Assembly: GCA_041645005.1 (NCBI GenBank)
Contig: JBAZQW010000069.1
Coordinates: 1 to 9,666, forward strand
Reading direction: 5' to 3'
DNA: 9,666 nt
From: Pelotomaculum_B sp041645005
GTDB taxonomy: Bacteria; Bacillota; Desulfotomaculia; Desulfotomaculales; Pelotomaculaceae
Below, piece by piece: positions 7,238 to 9,666 of the stretch. The notes below the pieces were generated by a model, which was not told where the DNA came from, did not search any database, and saw only the letters and a program-made list of their open reading frames with translations. How positions within the stretch are numbered: the first letter of the stretch is position 1; each line of letters begins with the position of its first letter. A program made the position numbers and the translations under genes.

Positions 7238-7245
7238 CCTCCTTT
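7238..7245 (-). promoter_or_regulatory. Ribosome-binding site that sets the hom start
   Basis: The minus strand reads AAAGGAGG, 8 bases before GTG 7229. This near-perfect site is the best in the region and excludes the longer reading beginning at 7343. Confidence 0.75.
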
Positions 7246-7296
7246 ATATATAAAACCGGTGTCCAAGCTGTCTTTCTCTTACAGCCTCTGCTAGAC

Positions 7297-7325
7297 ATTA
7301 TAGCATCGGCGCTGCATGCGGGCAA
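7297..7325 (-). promoter_or_regulatory. Sigma-A promoter of the hom-thrB-lysC operon
   Basis: On the minus strand TTGCCC (7325-7320) and a perfect TATAAT (7302-7297) are separated by exactly 17 bases. An extended -10 TG lies one base upstream of the TATAAT. Transcription should start near 7290, giving a leader of about 60 bases. The leader contains a weak GCTGT/ACAGC hairpin but no T-run, T-box or leader peptide that I can recognise, so attenuation is not evident. Confidence 0.75.
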
Positions 7326-7450
7326 CGCAAAAAACGCCTGCAAAGGTATCTATTAAAAATATACTGGCATAATTGCTGTATTCCTGATCCTGCTTGTCAT
7401 TAAAAGGCGCCTTCCAGATAAGAATAGAACCAGTGGGGCAAGAAAGATTC

Positions 7451-7478
7451 TATACAGGGTATATTAACTGTATATTAA
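7451..7478. repeat. Overlapping inverted and direct repeats, possible operator
   Basis: TATACAG (7451-7457) and CTGTATA (7468-7474) form a perfect 7-bp inverted repeat with a 10-base spacer. Overlapping it, GTATATTAA occurs twice (7459-7467 and 7470-7478), 11 bases apart, about one helical turn. Such spacing is typical of dimeric regulator sites, including OmpR/PhoB-type tandem sites. No gene begins just downstream in the plus direction, and the hom promoter lies about 130 bases away on the other strand, so the target is unclear. Confidence 0.4.
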
Positions 7479-7639
7479 TGAGATTTAGAACTAAAGAGGT
7501 GCTTATACCTGAACATCAACCCATGTTTTGAACGAATTCAAGAGCTGCAAAGTAAATCAATTGAAATGCAAATATATAGTTGGACCCATAATGAAGTATT
7601 TTCATTTCAATGGTAGGAAGACGATGCCCGTAAGATCCA

Positions 7640-7676
7640 GCAGAAAAATTAATAATAAAATGTGAGTTTACTCGCA
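7640..7676 (-). terminator. Weak terminator after the small membrane protein gene
   Basis: On the minus strand GTGCGAGT and ACTCACAT pair around a two-base AA gap, with one C-A mismatch and one G-T wobble. TTTTATTATTAATTTTT follows. It begins right after the stop codon at 7677. The stem is imperfect and its loop very tight, so this is a tentative call. Confidence 0.35.
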
Positions 7677-8156
7677 CTATTTCCGTACCAAAAAGTACCT
7701 TAAAAGAAACCCAAGTCCCGTGCCAATAAGCATAAAAATAATCGGCAGCCAAATAGGTCCAATCAATTTCCCCATAAATTTTATATTTGCCGCATAGATA
7801 ATCCCGATAGTCCCCAGGTAGGCGGCAAAGACAAATGGCAGATACGCAAAGGAAACGTTTTTTACTCCCGCGTCCCTGTATGCATCCCATAAAGAAAACA
7901 TATATATACAGGGGTAGAACATCAGCCATTGAAAGTCAGTTTGTTCGGCGGCTGTTTTTGTATCCCCTCTGAAGCTCGAAATTAACGCCAGGTTTAAATG
8001 AGACTGGACATTAATCAGAAATTCTAATATAAGCAGTAACGTCCCCTTAAAGTATTTGCCGTTTAGAAACTGCCCAAATCCCGGGAGAGCTATGCTCCAG
8101 AGTATAACTTCAATTCCGTTTGATGTTTGATTGACATCCTTTTTAGAAAAGCTCAT
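7677..8156 (-). CDS. Small conserved-looking multi-pass membrane protein, function unknown
   Basis: This is a 159-residue hydrophobic protein. Likely membrane segments lie at about residues 17-32, 37-50, 77-92, 103-124 and 131-153. The segment ALPGFGQFLNGKYFKG (23-38) resembles the PG-GQ-NG-KG pattern of TM2-like proteins. DFQWLMFYPCIYMFSLWDAY (74-93) looks strongly conserved in character, and I believe similar proteins occur in Bacillus-type spore formers, from memory only. ATG 8156 is chosen because the frame further upstream, to TTG 8225, is polar, lacks a ribosome-binding site and includes promoter-like AT-rich DNA. The nearest site, GGAG, is 14 bases away, longer than ideal, so the start is uncertain. 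It is divergent from the CBO0543-type gene. No function is assigned. An overlapping minus-strand frame across 7516-7929 is mostly a shadow. Confidence 0.75.
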   Translation of the reverse strand: MSFSKKDVNQTSNGIEVILWSIALPGFGQFLNGKYFKGTLLLILEFLINVQSHLNLALISSFRGDTKTAAEQTDFQWLMFYPCIYMFSLWDAYRDAGVKNVSFAYLPFVFAAYLGTIGIIYAANIKFMGKLIGPIWLPIIFMLIGTGLGFLLRYFLVRK

Positions 8157-8250
8157 AAATCCATCTCTTTCTCCGGACAGCAATTTTTTAGATTTTGTTA
8201 ATATATTTTGCCGCCAAAACTGCAAAAATATAATGATAATAAGGTTTTGA

Positions 8251-8281
8251 TTTACAATGCAAAATTAAAGAGGAATATAAA
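8251..8281 (+). promoter_or_regulatory. Possible promoter of the CBO0543-family gene
   Basis: TTTACA (8251-8256) and TATAAA (8276-8281) each match the sigma-A boxes at five of six bases, but the spacer of 19 is longer than ideal. The local DNA is very AT-rich, so chance matches are likely. Confidence 0.3.
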
Positions 8282-8340
8282 ATTTCGTTTTAGAAGAAAT
8301 ACTATTTGAGACAAATTAGTGCTAAAGGGAAGTGTGGTTT

Positions 8341-8823
8341 TTGAATCTCAATGCGGAACTAATCATATCAATAGTAGCGGTATTTACAGGCCTGCTGCTT
8401 TTGATTTTTGCCGTGGACTGGCGCTACTTCCGGGACTGGATTGTCGTCTTTCTATATATATGCGTCTTTGACAGTTTATGGGGTACCGCGGTGGTGAATG
8501 CCAACCGTATAGAATTTCCTTTCCGGCAGTTTCCCCAGCTTTTTAAAATGGGTCTTTTGTTTGATTACTGGATCTTTCCCATCCTGTGCGTCTTGTACAA
8601 CCAGATCACCAGGGAGCGCGGCCTCTGGCCAATTTTTTACTACGCTGTGCTTTTCAGCGCCGGCATGACCGCGATAGAATACTCCCTGGAGTCATATACA
8701 AACCTGATAAAATACATAAACTGGAACTGGTTTGCGACTTTTTACACTTTAACGATAACATTTCTGTCATCCAGGGCATTTATTGCTTTTTACAGGTGGG
8801 GCTGCGGTTACTTTGGAAAATAA
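8341..8823 (+). CDS. CBO0543 family membrane protein
   Basis: This integral membrane protein of 160 residues resembles the CBO0543 family of clostridia and bacilli, which has no known function. Family-like features are the FDSLWGTAVVNANRIEFPFR stretch after the second helix and LLFDYWIFPILCVLYNQ in the middle. Hydrophobic segments lie at about residues 5-25, 32-50, 72-90, 95-112 and 127-148. There is no catalytic motif. The starts GTG 8332 and TTG 8341 are in frame. The Shine-Dalgarno AAAGGGA ends at 8330, only one base before the GTG but 10 before the TTG, so I prefer the TTG. It converges on spoIVA with 28 bases between stops and is divergent from the membrane protein at 7677-8156. CBO0543 proteins are most common in spore formers, which fits the neighbour but proves no sporulation role. 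Confidence 0.8.
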   Translation: MNLNAELIISIVAVFTGLLLLIFAVDWRYFRDWIVVFLYICVFDSLWGTAVVNANRIEFPFRQFPQLFKMGLLFDYWIFPILCVLYNQITRERGLWPIFYYAVLFSAGMTAIEYSLESYTNLIKYINWNWFATFYTLTITFLSSRAFIAFYRWGCGYFGK

Positions 8824-8844
8824 AAACCGGCCAGTCGACCGGTT
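8820..8844 (-). terminator. Intrinsic terminator of spoIVA
   Basis: On the minus strand AACCGGTC (8844-8837) pairs with GGCCGGTT (8832-8825), including one T-G wobble, around a four-base loop, and is followed by TTTATTTT. It lies just after the spoIVA stop and overlaps the 3' end of the convergent gene. In the plus direction no T-run follows the stem. Confidence 0.75.
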
Positions 8845-8851
8845 CAAATCT

Positions 8852-9666
8852 CTATATTATTATACAAATCAGTCCGCCGGAGCCTTCATTGACAATGCGC
8901 TGGAGGGTTTCCTGCAGTTTGTCCTGAGCGTTTTCCGGCATGCGGAGCAGCTTGTTTTGAATGCCTTCCCTGACCAGGTCGTGCACTGACTTGCCGAAGA
9001 TTTCCGACTTCCATATCTTCTGCGGGTTGTCTTCGAATTCCTTCAGCATATACTGCACAAGTTCCTCGCATTGTCTTTCAGTTCCGATAATCGGGGTGAT
9101 CTCGGTGGTAATGTCGGCTTTGATCAAATGCAGGGACGGCGCGCTGGCCTTGAGTTTGATCCCGAAGCGGTTGCCCTGGCGGATCAGTTCCGGCTCCTCC
9201 AGGATCAACTCATCCAGGGTAGGCATGACCACTCCATAACCGTTCTCCCTGACTTCTCCCAGAGCGTCCGCCACCTTGTCGTATTCCCTTTTAGCCACGC
9301 TGAGATCCTTGACCAGGCGGAACAATTCTTTTTCACCACCAATATCAAAGCCTGACTGCTCGCTCAGCACCTGGTAGAAAAGCTGCGGGCCGGAGGTGAT
9401 ACTTATCGCTGCTGATCCGGTTCCCATATCCATACTGCGCAGGCTTACCTGCTCAACAAAATCATAATCAGCCAGGGACTCCACCGCGCCATCGACATCT
9501 CTCAGCCGCCGCACATTTTTAACGGTCTCACGGATTGAATCTTCAAATTTTTGACGCAGCCAGTGTTTGAGCTCCAGTTCCTCCACCCAGGGCGGCAGGT
9601 TAATGTTTACCTCGTTGACAGGGAATTCATACAGCAGCTTTTCCAGTATATGCAGGATATCAGCCT
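8852..9666 (-). CDS. spoIVA: Stage IV sporulation protein A, C-terminal part
   Basis: SpoIVA is the cytoskeleton-like ATPase of the mother cell that polymerises on the forespore to form the base of the spore coat, anchored by SpoVM. The window holds the last 270 codons of a protein of about 490; the N-terminal ATPase domain lies beyond the right edge. The frame is open through the edge. LLYEFPVNEVNINLPPWVEE, upstream of the first apparent start at 9586, is family sequence, so 9586 is not a real start. Other recognisable segments are KETVKNVRRLRDVD-like SIRETVKNVRRLRDVDGAVE, the LEEPELIRQGNRFGIKLKA stretch, ITPIIGTERQCEELVQYM, and the C-terminal IVNEGSGGLICIII. The C-terminus is the part implicated in forespore-surface localisation. 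It is expected to be transcribed in the mother cell under sigma-E, but its promoter is outside the window. Confidence 0.95.
   Translation of the reverse strand, partial: ADILHILEKLLYEFPVNEVNINLPPWVEELELKHWLRQKFEDSIRETVKNVRRLRDVDGAVESLADYDFVEQVSLRSMDMGTGSAAISITSGPQLFYQVLSEQSGFDIGGEKELFRLVKDLSVAKREYDKVADALGEVRENGYGVVMPTLDELILEEPELIRQGNRFGIKLKASAPSLHLIKADITTEITPIIGTERQCEELVQYMLKEFEDNPQKIWKSEIFGKSVHDLVREGIQNKLLRMPENAQDKLQETLQRIVNEGSGGLICIII

Larger units (their letters stand above)
7344..7676. other. AT-rich intergenic region with no convincing gene
   Basis: About 330 bases separate the hom promoter from the small membrane protein gene. I see no RNA gene. Short frames exist: 46 codons from TTG 7529 on the plus strand, and a minus-strand frame ending at 7516. 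None has a Shine-Dalgarno site. The minus-strand frame does read like a membrane helix near its end. The region also carries an inverted and a direct repeat at 7451-7478 and a weak terminator near 7640-7676. Confidence 0.6.

Noticed and set aside
7230..7296. T-box, lysine or threonine riboswitch/attenuator in the hom leader
   Set aside because: The leader is only about 60 bases, with one weak hairpin, no T-run and no run of threonine or lysine codons.
7516..7929. Minus-strand frame of 137 codons overlapping the small membrane gene
   Set aside because: Most of it is a frame-shifted shadow of the 7677-8156 protein, with cysteine and arginine-rich nonsense; only its last part looks protein-like and is listed as a finding.
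8586..8989. Plus-strand frames crossing the end of the CBO0543-family gene into spoIVA
   Set aside because: They cross a terminator hairpin and are shadows of two better supported genes.
8886..9355. Other frames opposite or within spoIVA
   Set aside because: The spoIVA frame matches its family along its whole length, so these have no independent support.

Overview
The window looks like a chromosomal segment of a spore-forming Firmicute. The right edge carries the C-terminal half of spoIVA, a gene confined to endospore formers. Ribosome-binding sites are strong AGGAGG types, GTG and TTG starts are common, and the clustering of hom, thrB, lysC and an ApgM-type phosphoglycerate mutase recalls the Pelotomaculum/Desulfotomaculum group. 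The genus is an inference from gene content, not a measurement.

Layout, left to right. (1) Positions 1-2169, minus strand: an AtuA-family (DUF1446) protein, a DUF4387 protein and a multi-pass membrane protein cut by the left edge. They are closely spaced and probably form one operon of unknown function. (2) Positions 2344-3546, plus strand: an ApgM-type, cofactor-independent phosphoglycerate mutase of the alkaline phosphatase superfamily, followed by two hairpins; the second is a good intrinsic terminator. (3) Positions 3652-7229, minus strand: hom, thrB and lysC, in transcription order. This is an aspartate-to-threonine module with a recognisable sigma-A promoter before hom. A five-copy 7-bp tandem repeat lies between thrB and lysC. 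(4) Positions 7340-8340: a visibly more AT-rich stretch. It holds about 330 bases with no convincing gene but with paired repeats, then a small conserved-looking membrane protein on the minus strand. (5) Positions 8341-8823, plus strand: a CBO0543-family membrane protein. (6) Positions 8852-9666, minus strand: the C-terminal 270 codons of spoIVA, with an intrinsic terminator in the short gap between the two convergent genes.

How the genes work together. LysC makes aspartyl phosphate, Hom reduces aspartate semialdehyde to homoserine, and ThrB phosphorylates homoserine for threonine synthesis. Asd and ThrC are not in the window. The ApgM-like protein belongs to a group that has been proposed, from gene clustering, to be an alternative homoserine kinase. 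Here it sits beside a complete GHMP-type ThrB, so that proposal is worth testing. The atuA/DUF4387 operon has no assignable pathway.

I found no CRISPR array, tRNA, rRNA, transposase or clear defence system. Most of the window is ordinary metabolism. The less explained parts are the atuA operon, the AT-rich 7340-8340 segment and the short repeats.
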